The notes under the pieces: generated by a model
Told to the model about the DNA's origin: nothing
What the model saw: only the letters and a program-made list of their open reading frames with translations
Databases searched by the model: none
Shown here: piece after piece, positions 1-9,743 of the stretch
Layout of the letters: each line of letters begins with the position of its first letter
How positions within the stretch are numbered: the first letter of the stretch is position 1
Translations under genes and position numbers: made by a program
Source: an uncultured Clostridia bacterium
GTDB taxonomy: Bacteria > Bacillota > Clostridia > TANB77 > CAG-508
Length of the DNA stretch: 47,893 nt
Direction of reading: 5' to 3'
Assembly: GCA_947588635.1 (NCBI GenBank)
Contig: CANPYN010000004.1
Location: 1 to 47,893, forward strand

Positions 1-1
1 T

Positions 2-646
2 AAATTAATGGGAAATAGAGAAATGTCACAACTCACTATGTTTGATTATATCGTAGGGATTACAATTGGTTCTATTGCAGCAGAAATGTCTACTTCTTTA
101 GAAAATAATTTCATGGAACCTTTTGTTGCAATGCTAGTTTATGGATTAATTACTGTATTTATTTCTTATTTAACATGTAAAAGTTTAAACATGCGTAGAT
201 TTTTTACTGGTAGAGCAAAAATTCTTCTTGATAATGGGAAACTTTATAGAAAAAATTTCAAAACATCTAAAATAGACTTGAATGATTTTTTAATGGAATG
301 TAGAATTAATGGCTATTTTAATTTAAGTGACATCCAAACTGCAATATTAGAGCCCAATGGTAGAATAAGTTTTCTTCCTAAAACTTTAAAACGTCCGGCA
401 ACTCCTGAAGATTTAAACATTTTACCTTCGCAAGAAAACATTGTTTATAATGTTATTCTAGACGGTGTATTATTAAAAGAAAATTTAGACAAAAGTGGAA
501 ATAATATTAATTGGTTAGAAAATAATTTAAAAAAACAAGGAATCAATGATATAAAAAAAATCTTTCTTGCTACATGTGACAATCAAAACAATTTAAGTGT
601 TTATATTAAATTAGATAAAAAAAATAAACATGATTATTTTGAATAA
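2..646 (+). CDS. DUF421 (YetF-like) membrane protein, 5' truncated by window edge
   Basis: Frame is open to the window edge (K-L-M-G-N-R-E-M-S-Q-L...), matching the typical internal DUF421 motif; C-terminal DUF421 pattern ILEPNGRISFLPK. Confidence 0.85.
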   Translation, partial: KLMGNREMSQLTMFDYIVGITIGSIAAEMSTSLENNFMEPFVAMLVYGLITVFISYLTCKSLNMRRFFTGRAKILLDNGKLYRKNFKTSKIDLNDFLMECRINGYFNLSDIQTAILEPNGRISFLPKTLKRPATPEDLNILPSQENIVYNVILDGVLLKENLDKSGNNINWLENNLKKQGINDIKKIFLATCDNQNNLSVYIKLDKKNKHDYFE

Positions 647-651
647 AGATT

Positions 652-777
652 TAATAAATTGTTTTTGAGAGGTAAGAGGTGAGAAGTCAGAGGTGTGATT
701 TCAGGGCCAGTCTTCGTAGACTTTCCCTAATTTCTCATTCCTCACGTCTCACGTCCCACTTCTCAAAAAACAATTTA
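652..777. repeat. Long imperfect inverted repeat made of degenerate heptamers, MITE-like
   Basis: AATAAATTGTTTTTGAGAGGTAAGAGGTGAGAAGTCAGAGGT ... ACGTCTCACGTCCCACTTCTCAAAAAACAATTTA; central AGTCT-TCGT-AGACT hairpin. Confidence 0.8.
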
Positions 778-2709
778 ACTCTCTGTTTGAAATACTTTCC
801 TATAATAATCATTTTCTAATATTAATCTAGACATTTGATATTTTTTATAAATAATATCATTCATCTTCTCAACATATCCTTCTTCTATTTCTGCATTACC
901 ATTTGGTATAAATTCTCCCGTTATTGCATTATATTTTCCTTTATCTGTTATAAAACTTCTATCAGAAAATATAACAAGTGGATCTGCATCTGATAATATA
1001 TCTCTTCCCATAAGTAATCTAGAATCATATTCTACCCCAAATAGGTTTAAAACTGTAGGTAAAATATCTAAACTTGAACCAATTTTATCTATTTTAATTG
1101 GTTCTTTCATACTTCCACTCCAAATTAGTAATGGCATATGATATTTTTCAAATATATCATCTCTTTTATATGTTGATAATTCGTTTATTTCATCTAATGT
1201 TAGTCCATAAGGATAGTGGTCTCCGCTAATTACAATTACTGTATCCTCTTCTTTTCCAGTTTCTTTTAATTTATTTATTAATTCTCCTACTGCTTTATCT
1301 AATTCGATATTTGCTGCAATGTAGCTCTTTGCTTTATCTGAATATGGTAAATCTTTAACAGCATCCCAATTTTTATTTACCATACAATTACCTATTTTTG
1401 TATAATTTAAATGTCCACTTACTGTCATATAATATGCTAAAAATTTATCATTGTTTATATAATCTTGTGTTGTTGCTTTAATCATATCGTAATCGCTATT
1501 AGGCCAATTGTTTGTGTCCATCCTGTTTTCTAATCCTGTTCCAACGGCTAAATATGAATTATATCCCATAGTATTAATGTATTTATCTCTTTCATAAAAT
1601 GTTGCTGTATGGTTGTGATATGCATTAGAAGAATATCCTAATTTTTCGAATATATTTGCATATGAATATGGCATATAGTTTCCAGCAATCTCTTTAAAAC
1701 TCCATACTCCTTCTTTTGGTATAAGAGATGTGTCTGTCATATACTCCCCATCTGCTGTACTTACTGGAAATATTGGAGTATAAAAATTATCAAATTGAAA
1801 GCCTTCACTATATAATTTATACAGATTTGGCGTTAAATCTTTTCGTATTGCAAGAGAACTAAATGATTCTCCAACTAGTACAATTAAATTCTTGCCTTTA
1901 AACATTCCTGTATATTGATTTTTATTAGTTGGCTCCTCGTCTGCAAAATAATCATGCATTTCTTTAATTGTTTTATCTTGTTCTTCTTCAATTAGTTTAT
2001 CAAAATCTATATTTGTTATATTATATTTTTCTTTTTTACTATCATATGTATTTGATGATACATTTACAGATAAGTTCTCTTCAAATCCAAATACAAATCT
2101 TTGAAAATCTATTCTCATAGCAGTTAGAAAGCCCATATTTTTTGTTGTAAGTTTTGGTATATGTACATTATAATATAAATTTTTATTTGAATATATATTA
2201 TTGGTGTTTATAAAATTCACACACAATATTGCTATTATTTGTACTAATATTAATGCACCTATTTTTATACCTGTTTCTTTTAGTTCTCTTTTTTCAAAAT
2301 CAATAACCTTAGTTACATGTAATATTATTAACAATACAATTGGCAAAGCAAATAATAGTATTCCATACCAATTTCTTAAAATCATATCAAATATTATATC
2401 CATAAATTCGGTAATTTGCCCGCCATTCACTATTGAATAAAATGAAAGTATTGATTCATACATACTGTAATATACAATTTGTGCCCCAAATAATATTACA
2501 ATAAAAACTGTGATTATATATGTTATAATTTTATTTACCTTTGCTTTAAATATACTAGAAAATATATTAAGTACTATTGCTATTGGTATAGAAAATAATG
2601 CTATTAACCATATGCTTGTTGGAAATGTTTTAAATAATAAACATGATAATATTAATTCTTCATATATTATAAATAAAATATAATAAAATAATAAACTTAG
2701 TTTTTTCAC
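775..2709 (-). CDS. LTA synthase family protein (sulfatase-type phosphoglycerol transferase)
   Basis: N-terminal TM helices plus sulfatase domain (NLIVLVGESFSS, VIVISGDHYPYG). Confidence 0.9.
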   Translation of the reverse strand: MKKLSLLFYYILFIIYEELILSCLLFKTFPTSIWLIALFSIPIAIVLNIFSSIFKAKVNKIITYIITVFIVILFGAQIVYYSMYESILSFYSIVNGGQITEFMDIIFDMILRNWYGILLFALPIVLLIILHVTKVIDFEKRELKETGIKIGALILVQIIAILCVNFINTNNIYSNKNLYYNVHIPKLTTKNMGFLTAMRIDFQRFVFGFEENLSVNVSSNTYDSKKEKYNITNIDFDKLIEEEQDKTIKEMHDYFADEEPTNKNQYTGMFKGKNLIVLVGESFSSLAIRKDLTPNLYKLYSEGFQFDNFYTPIFPVSTADGEYMTDTSLIPKEGVWSFKEIAGNYMPYSYANIFEKLGYSSNAYHNHTATFYERDKYINTMGYNSYLAVGTGLENRMDTNNWPNSDYDMIKATTQDYINNDKFLAYYMTVSGHLNYTKIGNCMVNKNWDAVKDLPYSDKAKSYIAANIELDKAVGELINKLKETGKEEDTVIVISGDHYPYGLTLDEINELSTYKRDDIFEKYHMPLLIWSGSMKEPIKIDKIGSSLDILPTVLNLFGVEYDSRLLMGRDILSDADPLVIFSDRSFITDKGKYNAITGEFIPNGNAEIEEGYVEKMNDIIYKKYQMSRLILENDYYRKVFQTES

Positions 2710-2890
2710 ACAATTCTCCTTTATTTTAATAATATATCTTTTTCGTATGTTTGTAAATTGTTTTAATTTAAATTAATAATCCCTTAAATATATTTTTTAT
2801 TTATAAAAAAGTTTCTTCTTTTTTTGTTGAAAGAATTTAAATAATGCGATATAATATATCTATATTAATTAAAAGGGGAGTGATTTCACA

Positions 2891-3073
2891 ATGAAAGTTT
2901 ATGATAAGGAAATATATGAAAAACAAGAAAGTATTAAATTTGCCCTTTTAATTATTATAGTATTTTTAGTAGGATTTTTTGCAGGTTATATTGCAAATTC
3001 TTTTACTTCGCCAAAAGCAACTTCTAATAATAATTCTGTGCAAATTGAAAATGTTAGTAGTAATAATAATTAA
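2891..3073 (+). CDS. Small single-TM protein with Ser/Asn-rich tail
   Basis: SD AAAGGGGAGTG upstream, one hydrophobic helix, terminator directly downstream. Confidence 0.6.
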   Translation: MKVYDKEIYEKQESIKFALLIIIVFLVGFFAGYIANSFTSPKATSNNNSVQIENVSSNNN

Positions 3074-3075
3074 TC

Positions 3076-3108
3076 AGGATTTTGGGTACATACCCAAAAT
3101 CCCTTTTT
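3076..3108 (+). terminator. Intrinsic terminator
   Basis: GGATTTTGGGTACATACCCAAAATCCCTTTTTAT. Confidence 0.8.
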
Positions 3109-3125
3109 ATATCAATACGTCTTTG

Positions 3126-6100
3126 CTATTCTACACTTTTTAGACTTTCTATCATATCTATTTTTCGTAATTCTTTGTTCATCATTAAATTAATTAATGT
3201 AGCAAATACTATAGTCATGAAAAATGCTAATATATAACTTATAAGTGATGTATCTCTTCCAAACATAACCATATCTACTTCGGCAGTTGATATTACAAAA
3301 AAGTTTAAATATACTCCTAAAATTAATCCCAAAATGCTCCCTATAATCGTAAGTATTATATTCTCTCTGAATACATAGCTAGATAATTCTCTATTATAGA
3401 ATCCTAACAACTTAATCGTTGCAAGTTCCCTTTTTCTCTCTTCTATATTTATACTATTTAAGTTAAATAATACTACAAGTGCAAGCAATGCTGCACATAC
3501 TATTAATACAACAACTACTATATTTAAACTTTTTATCATGTCATTAAAACTTTCACTAATACTACTTATTTTTAGTACTTGTGATATATTATCATTTTCT
3601 AATAAATATTTTGTTATCTGCTCCTCTGCTTCCTTACTTAAGTCCTCATCCATACTTAAATATATATGATTATTAATTAATTCTTCTCCAAAAATTTTTT
3701 CATATACTGATTTACTCATAAAAATATAGTGATAAACATAGTTTTCTGCTATTTGCGCTACTTTAACATTTTCCGATTTTTCATCATCAACTTTAATTGT
3801 TATTTCATCACCTATATTTACATTTAAAAGTTTAGATATTTTTTCTGTAATTATAACTCCGTCATTAGATAAATTTACTCTCTCTTGTGATTTTCTATTT
3901 TGCATTGTAACAAATTCTTCAAATTCATCTTGATTATTAATTCCTAATATATAAACATTTTGCTTGTTTCCATTTGCTTCAATATCATTTGTTTGTTGTC
4001 TTAAATATGTGTATTTTACATCGTGTCCATTATTTTCTATATATTTATTTAAGTTAGAAACTTGATTATTATTTAATTCATCATTTAATGTAATTTCAAA
4101 ATCATATTTTCTTATTTTTCCATATTGTTTATTAACTATTGAAGATATGGATTCTCTTAAACCAAATCCTGTATATATTAACGCTGTACAGCCAGCAATT
4201 CCTATTATGGTCATAAATAGACGCTTTTTGTATCTAAACACATTTCTTGCAGTTATTTTTTGTGTAAAAGATAAATGTTTCCAAATAAATGGAATTTTTT
4301 CCAAAAATATTTTTTTACCTTCCTTTGGAGATTTTGGTCTCATTAATTTTGCTGGTGTTTCTCTTAGTATTCTATAACATGCAAACATTGTAGCAATTGT
4401 TGTAGAAGCAAATGCAGCTACCCCTGCAGTTACAGAATATTCCATATTTATACTCATTAAAACAGTTGGCATAGTGTTATATAATATTCCATAAGCCTTA
4501 GCAATTACCCATGGTAATGTATATGATCCAACAATAGTTCCTAATATTATTCCTATCAGAGTTGCAGAAATTGAATATATTATATATTTAGATGCTACTT
4601 TTATCCTACTATATCCAAGTGATTTATATGTTCCTATGTTTCCCCTATTTTCTTCTACCATCCTTGTCATTGCAGTTAATGATACTAATGCAGCCACTAA
4701 AAAGAATATTATTGGAAACACTTTTCCAATTGTTTTTACACTTTCACAATCAGATTTATATGAACTATAACCTTCATTTGTTTCTAAATTAAGAACATAT
4801 ATTTTTACGCTTAAATCTTCTAATTTTTTCTCACTGTCTGCAATTTCTTTTTCTGCTTTTTCTATATCTTTTAAAGCATCTTGTTTTTCTTCTTCAAACT
4901 TCGTCTCATTTTCTTTAAACTCAATCCATCCATTATTTATTTTGTTTTCTGCTGACTTAAAGTTTGATTGTGCATTTTTTTTATTATTTTCTAACTCTTT
5001 TTTTTGTGAATTTAAAATTATTATTCCTTTGTTATATTCATCCAATCCAATATCTAATTCGTTTTGATAGTTTTCTAAAGTTTGTTTTTGCTTTTCTATC
5101 TCTTTTTTCCCTTGTATTAATTTTTTTACACCATCTATTACATCTTCTGGTGCTGAAATAGACTCTAAATATTTTATATATGTACTTAAATCTTCTATTC
5201 CGGTTCCTTGCAGAGTAATTTTTTCACTTTCTAATAATTTTTGTTCTTCTTCTTTTACTTTATTTAACCCTTCATTAATTTCTTTCTGTTTTTTATCTAA
5301 TAAAGATTTTGTAGTAGCAAGCTTCTTTTCTCCTTGTTGTATTTTATTCTCATATTCATCTATTTGCTTATTATAATTTTGTTTTTGAATTTTTAATTCA
5401 TTTTCTGCATTTTCTAACTCATCTTTTGCATTTGTCAGCTTATTTTCTGCATTTATAAGTTCATCTTTTCCATTTTGGACCTCTTTTTTTGCATCATCTA
5501 TTTTATCTTTCGCCTCATTATATAACTTTGTGTGTTTGCTCTCTGCAAGCTTGTCTGTTTTTTTCTCTATTTCTGTTTGAATAGTTTTTATTTCATCTAG
5601 ATACTCTTCAGATGTTCTATTTTTATTTTCTGTATTTACTCTAACATATATATTTGTAAACTCATCCATAGAAAAAGCATCTTCTAATACTATAGCAAAT
5701 CCAGAAATTGTTCCATTTCCAAGGTTTGTATTACCTCTAGTTAAAGCAATATATGTTGGTGTATTTGCAAATCCAACAATAGTATATTTTGTTGTTATAA
5801 AAGTATCCTCTAAATTTGTACTCGAATTTATAAATTCAATTGTATCACCTATTTTATATTGTCCCGATAACTTATTATCTAAAACAATCTCATCTTCTTT
5901 ATTTGGATATGTTCCCTCTATTAATTCTATCTTATTTATTGTTTCATCTGTTATTTCCTTTGGTATTGAAATTACATTTAAAACTTCTTCTTTATCCTCT
6001 TTTTCTATAACTACATTTGCAGATTTAGAAGGCTCAATATAATCAATCTTCTCTATATCTTTCAAGGCATCTATATCATCATTATTAAAACCTACTGTTG

Positions 6101-6290
6101 AAATTAAATTTAGGTCAAACATATTGTAATCGTTCATATATTTATTATATGTATCAAGCATATCTGGACTTGCAGTATTTATTCCAACATAAAATGCAAC
6201 TCCAAGCATTACAATTGCAATAATTGAGATGAATCTTTTTCTTGTTCTTTTTATTTCTCTTATAACATCTTTTAAATATGCCTTTTTCAT
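3126..6290 (-). CDS. ABC transporter permease, FtsX/MacB-like with long coiled-coil extracytoplasmic region
   Basis: Two FtsX-like TM regions and a coiled-coil insert; MKKAYLKDVIREIKRTRKRF start with upstream GGA-rich SD. Confidence 0.9.
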   Translation of the reverse strand: MKKAYLKDVIREIKRTRKRFISIIAIVMLGVAFYVGINTASPDMLDTYNKYMNDYNMFDLNLISTVGFNNDDIDALKDIEKIDYIEPSKSANVVIEKEDKEEVLNVISIPKEITDETINKIELIEGTYPNKEDEIVLDNKLSGQYKIGDTIEFINSSTNLEDTFITTKYTIVGFANTPTYIALTRGNTNLGNGTISGFAIVLEDAFSMDEFTNIYVRVNTENKNRTSEEYLDEIKTIQTEIEKKTDKLAESKHTKLYNEAKDKIDDAKKEVQNGKDELINAENKLTNAKDELENAENELKIQKQNYNKQIDEYENKIQQGEKKLATTKSLLDKKQKEINEGLNKVKEEEQKLLESEKITLQGTGIEDLSTYIKYLESISAPEDVIDGVKKLIQGKKEIEKQKQTLENYQNELDIGLDEYNKGIIILNSQKKELENNKKNAQSNFKSAENKINNGWIEFKENETKFEEEKQDALKDIEKAEKEIADSEKKLEDLSVKIYVLNLETNEGYSSYKSDCESVKTIGKVFPIIFFLVAALVSLTAMTRMVEENRGNIGTYKSLGYSRIKVASKYIIYSISATLIGIILGTIVGSYTLPWVIAKAYGILYNTMPTVLMSINMEYSVTAGVAAFASTTIATMFACYRILRETPAKLMRPKSPKEGKKIFLEKIPFIWKHLSFTQKITARNVFRYKKRLFMTIIGIAGCTALIYTGFGLRESISSIVNKQYGKIRKYDFEITLNDELNNNQVSNLNKYIENNGHDVKYTYLRQQTNDIEANGNKQNVYILGINNQDEFEEFVTMQNRKSQERVNLSNDGVIITEKISKLLNVNIGDEITIKVDDEKSENVKVAQIAENYVYHYIFMSKSVYEKIFGEELINNHIYLSMDEDLSKEAEEQITKYLLENDNISQVLKISSISESFNDMIKSLNIVVVVLIVCAALLALVVLFNLNSINIEERKRELATIKLLGFYNRELSSYVFRENIILTIIGSILGLILGVYLNFFVISTAEVDMVMFGRDTSLISYILAFFMTIVFATLINLMMNKELRKIDMIESLKSVE

Positions 6291-6345
6291 TGCTTTTCCT
6301 TTCTGAGAACAACAGTGGGCTTTCCTCTTTTTTACCAATTTCCTT

Positions 6346-7042
6346 CTACCACTCTATTTTATCAATAGAAATTGGGTTTTCATTTACTTTATTTTCACTC
6401 ACTTTTCCATTTTTTATTTTGATTATTCTATCTGCCATTGGTGTTATAGCTTGATTATGAGTAATTATTATAACTGTTATATTTTTATCTCTTGCTGTAT
6501 TTTGCAAAACTTTTAATACTTCTTTTCCAGTATTATAATCTAATGCTCCTGTTGGTTCATCACATAAAAGTAGTTTTGGATTTTTAGCAATTGCTCTTGC
6601 AATTGCTACTCTTTGTTGTTCTCCTCCTGATAATTGTCCTGGAAAATTATTTATTCTATTTGCTAACCCTACATCTTTTAATATCTGTTCTGGATTTAAT
6701 GCATCTTTGCATATTTGGCTTGCAAGTTCTACATTTTCTTTTGCTGTTAAATTTGGAATCAAATTATAAAACTGAAAAACGAATCCAATATCGTTTCTTC
6801 GATATGTTGTAAGTTTTCTTTCATTGTATTTACTTATATCTTTTCCATCTATAACTATTTTTCCATCACTTACACTGTCCATACCACCAATTAAATTTAA
6901 AACTGTAGTCTTTCCGAGCACCACTTGGACCAACAACTACTATTATTTCTCCCTTTTCTCCCTCAAAAGAAATTCCATCTGCAGCTCTGACCTTTCCGTC
7001 ATTATACGTTTTTACTACATTTTTTAATTCTATATAACTCAT
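6346..7042 (-). CDS. ABC transporter ATP-binding protein, requires +1 frameshift at GCT-CGG (6919-6914)
   Basis: [42 protein letters not shown][c][11 protein letters not shown]...; [15 protein letters not shown] signature, Walker [13 protein letters not shown]; the +1 shift falls inside Walker A. Confidence 0.9.
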
Positions 7043-7240
7043 TATTTCTATCTCCTTTAGATATTAATTATATCATAAATTGCCTATTTGTACAATCAAA
7101 GGCTAGGAAAACTAGCATTTTTTACAATTTTGTATGGTTTTAATTTTCATATATATTAAATTTAATAAAATATAATTTCCGTATGGACTTTTTTTAATAT
7201 ATAATATACAATATTTAAGATTTGATATTCGGAGGTTTTT

Positions 7241-7735
7241 ATGTTTGATAATGTTATTGTTAAATATTTAATTACATTTATTGTATCTATGACACCAATA
7301 ATTGAATTAAGAGGTGCCATACCAATAGCTGTTGGAATGCATTTAAGCTATCTTGAAGCCTTTCTAATTAGTTTTATTGGTAATATAATCCCAATATATT
7401 TTATTGTAAAATATATTGGTCCAATATTTAATTTTCTTGGGAAATTTAAAATATTCAAAAAAATTATAGATTGGGCAAGCAATAGAGCTATAAAAAAGAT
7501 TGAAACAAGTGATAAACTTCAAAATTATACAGCTTTAGGACTATATTTATTTGTAGCTATTCCGCTTCCAGGAACAGGTGCATGGGTTGGCTCATTAATT
7601 GCAAACTTTTTACATATGCCATTAAAAAAGGCCTTCTGGCCAATTGCAGCAGGTGTATTTACTGCTGGCATTATAATACTTGCAGGAACAGCTGCTGTTT
7701 CTGGCGGTATACAAGTATTACTAAATAGAGGATAA
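7241..7735 (+). CDS. Small multi-drug export (COG2426-like) membrane protein
   Basis: SMTPIIELRGAIPIAVG and AIPLPGTGAWVGSLIA motifs. Confidence 0.85.
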   Translation: MFDNVIVKYLITFIVSMTPIIELRGAIPIAVGMHLSYLEAFLISFIGNIIPIYFIVKYIGPIFNFLGKFKIFKKIIDWASNRAIKKIETSDKLQNYTALGLYLFVAIPLPGTGAWVGSLIANFLHMPLKKAFWPIAAGVFTAGIIILAGTAAVSGGIQVLLNRG

Positions 7736-7736
7736 A

Positions 7737-7775
7737 ATTCAACAAAAGGGGACCATCCCCCTTTTGTTGAATTTT
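7737..7775. terminator. Bidirectional terminator, TTCAACAAAAGGGG palindrome family
   Basis: AATTCAACAAAAGGGGACCATCCCCCTTTTGTTGAATTTT. Confidence 0.85.
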
Positions 7776-8907
7776 ATTTTGAAACTAATTCTTTTTTCTT
7801 TATTCTATAATCTATAAAATCATTAATCAAAATTTTTATTAATGCTATTACAGGTACTGCTAAAAACATTCCAAGTACTCCTCCATAAGCACCAAATAGT
7901 GTTACAGAAAATATTACAAGTATCGGACTTAACTTTAATGCATTTCCTATAATTCTTGGATTTATTATATTAGCATCTAACTGTTGAAGTATTACTACTA
8001 CTATTAGCATCCAGATAGCTTTAGTAAATCCTCCTGTAAATACTGTAATTAGAGTCGCAATAGCTACACCAATTATTGCTCCGAAGTATGGTATTACATT
8101 AAATAATCCTATCATAAATCCTAATAGTATCCAATATTTTACTCCTAATATCCACATTGCTATGGAAACAATTATTCCTACTACAATTGCATCTATTATT
8201 TGACTAGATACAAATTTAAAAAATATGTCATTTGCCTTCATAAAATATTTGTCGAGTGCCTCACATGTTTCTTTTTTAAATAATGAAGCTAATAGTCTTC
8301 TTATAAATCCTAATATTTCACTTCTTTCTAAAAGTATATATATAGACACTATTATAGATACAAATATGCTAAATATACTGCTTGCGACTCCCATAGCACC
8401 TTTAATATAGTCTGATACATTTTCTAAACTAAACATGCTTGTTATATCTATTGTTTGAAGCTTATTTATCATTTCTTGAATACTTTCTTTTTTTATTATT
8501 GAATCTTCTGGCATATCATCAACAAAATTTATAGCATTTTGATAATATGTTGGTAAATTATTTGCTAAATCTACTATGCTTTTTGATAGTGCCGGAATTA
8601 AAATGTTTATAACTATTACTAAAATTAATATAGCTATTATATACACAGAAATTATAGATAATCCTCTGGCTCTCTTTTTTATAAAATTAAACTTTATTTT
8701 TTTATATAATTTTTCAATTTGTCTGCATGGAATGTAAAATAAATAAGCTAGTAAAATTCCAATAATAAATGGCATTAATACTGATATTAATTTTCCAATT
8801 CCAATTGAAATATTATTAAGATTATCTAGTGTTTTATAAACAAATATTACTGCTACAGCAAATGTGAACCAATATATCCACTTTGTCCAATTCTTTTTTT
8901 CTTTCAT
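7774..8907 (-). CDS. AI-2E family transporter
   Basis: Polytopic protein with PYFGAIIGVAIA and LAVPVIALIKILIND motifs. Confidence 0.9.
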   Translation of the reverse strand: MKEKKNWTKWIYWFTFAVAVIFVYKTLDNLNNISIGIGKLISVLMPFIIGILLAYLFYIPCRQIEKLYKKIKFNFIKKRARGLSIISVYIIAILILVIVINILIPALSKSIVDLANNLPTYYQNAINFVDDMPEDSIIKKESIQEMINKLQTIDITSMFSLENVSDYIKGAMGVASSIFSIFVSIIVSIYILLERSEILGFIRRLLASLFKKETCEALDKYFMKANDIFFKFVSSQIIDAIVVGIIVSIAMWILGVKYWILLGFMIGLFNVIPYFGAIIGVAIATLITVFTGGFTKAIWMLIVVVILQQLDANIINPRIIGNALKLSPILVIFSVTLFGAYGGVLGMFLAVPVIALIKILINDFIDYRIKKKELVSK

Positions 8908-8908
8908 A

Positions 8909-9664
8909 CTATTCTCCTATCTCCAATCCAACTGGGCAATGATCACTCCCCATTATTTCTGAATATATATATGCATCTTTTATTTTATCACTTATTCTAT
9001 CAGATACTAAAAAATAATCAATACGCCATCCTGCATTATTTGCTCTTGCATTAAACATATATGACCACCAAGTATAACTTCCTTCTTTTTCGGGATACAT
9101 TTTTCTATATGTATCTGTGAAACCAGACTTTAAAAGTTTATCTATCTTTCCTCTTTCTTCATCTGTAAAGCCTGCATTTTTTCTATTTGATTTTGGGTTT
9201 TTTAAATCTATTTCTTTATGTGCTACATTTAAATCTCCACATATTATAACGGGTTTATTATTGTCTAATTCTTTTATATACTTTCTAAATGCTTCTTCCC
9301 ATTCCATTCTATAATTTAACCTTGCAAGTTCACGTCCAGAATTTGGTGTATAACAGTTCACCATATAAAAGTCATCAAATTCTAATGTAATTACTCTTCC
9401 TTCCTTATCATGTTCTTCTTGTCCTATTCCATAAGTAACATTTATTGGCTTCTTTTTAGTAAATATAGCTGTACCAGAATATCCTTTTCTTTCAGCATAA
9501 TTATAATATTCGTAATATTCATTTAAATCTAATTCTATTTGTCCTTCTTGCATTTTAGTTTCTTGAATACAAAAGATATCTGCACCTAAATTTTTAAAAA
9601 TATCCATAAAACCTTTTTTATATATTGCTCTTAATCCATTTACATTCCATGATACTAGTTTCAT
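8909..9664 (-). CDS. Exodeoxyribonuclease III
   Basis: MKLVSWNVNGLRA, CGDLNVAHKEIDL, WRIDYFLVS, GSDHCPV. Confidence 0.95.
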   Translation of the reverse strand: MKLVSWNVNGLRAIYKKGFMDIFKNLGADIFCIQETKMQEGQIELDLNEYYEYYNYAERKGYSGTAIFTKKKPINVTYGIGQEEHDKEGRVITLEFDDFYMVNCYTPNSGRELARLNYRMEWEEAFRKYIKELDNNKPVIICGDLNVAHKEIDLKNPKSNRKNAGFTDEERGKIDKLLKSGFTDTYRKMYPEKEGSYTWWSYMFNARANNAGWRIDYFLVSDRISDKIKDAYIYSEIMGSDHCPVGLEIGE

Positions 9665-9682
9665 TTTTTCTCCTTCATTTAG

Positions 9683-9743
9683 ATAAATTGTTGTTTGTAG
9701 GAGTAGAATCCATTTTCGCCAAAGAAGGATAAACAACAAATTA
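9683..9743. repeat. Short element with TAAATTGTTGTTT terminal inverted repeats
   Basis: ATAAATTGTTGTTTGTAGGAGTAGAATCCATTTTCGCCAAAGAAGGATAAACAACAAATTA. Confidence 0.6.
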
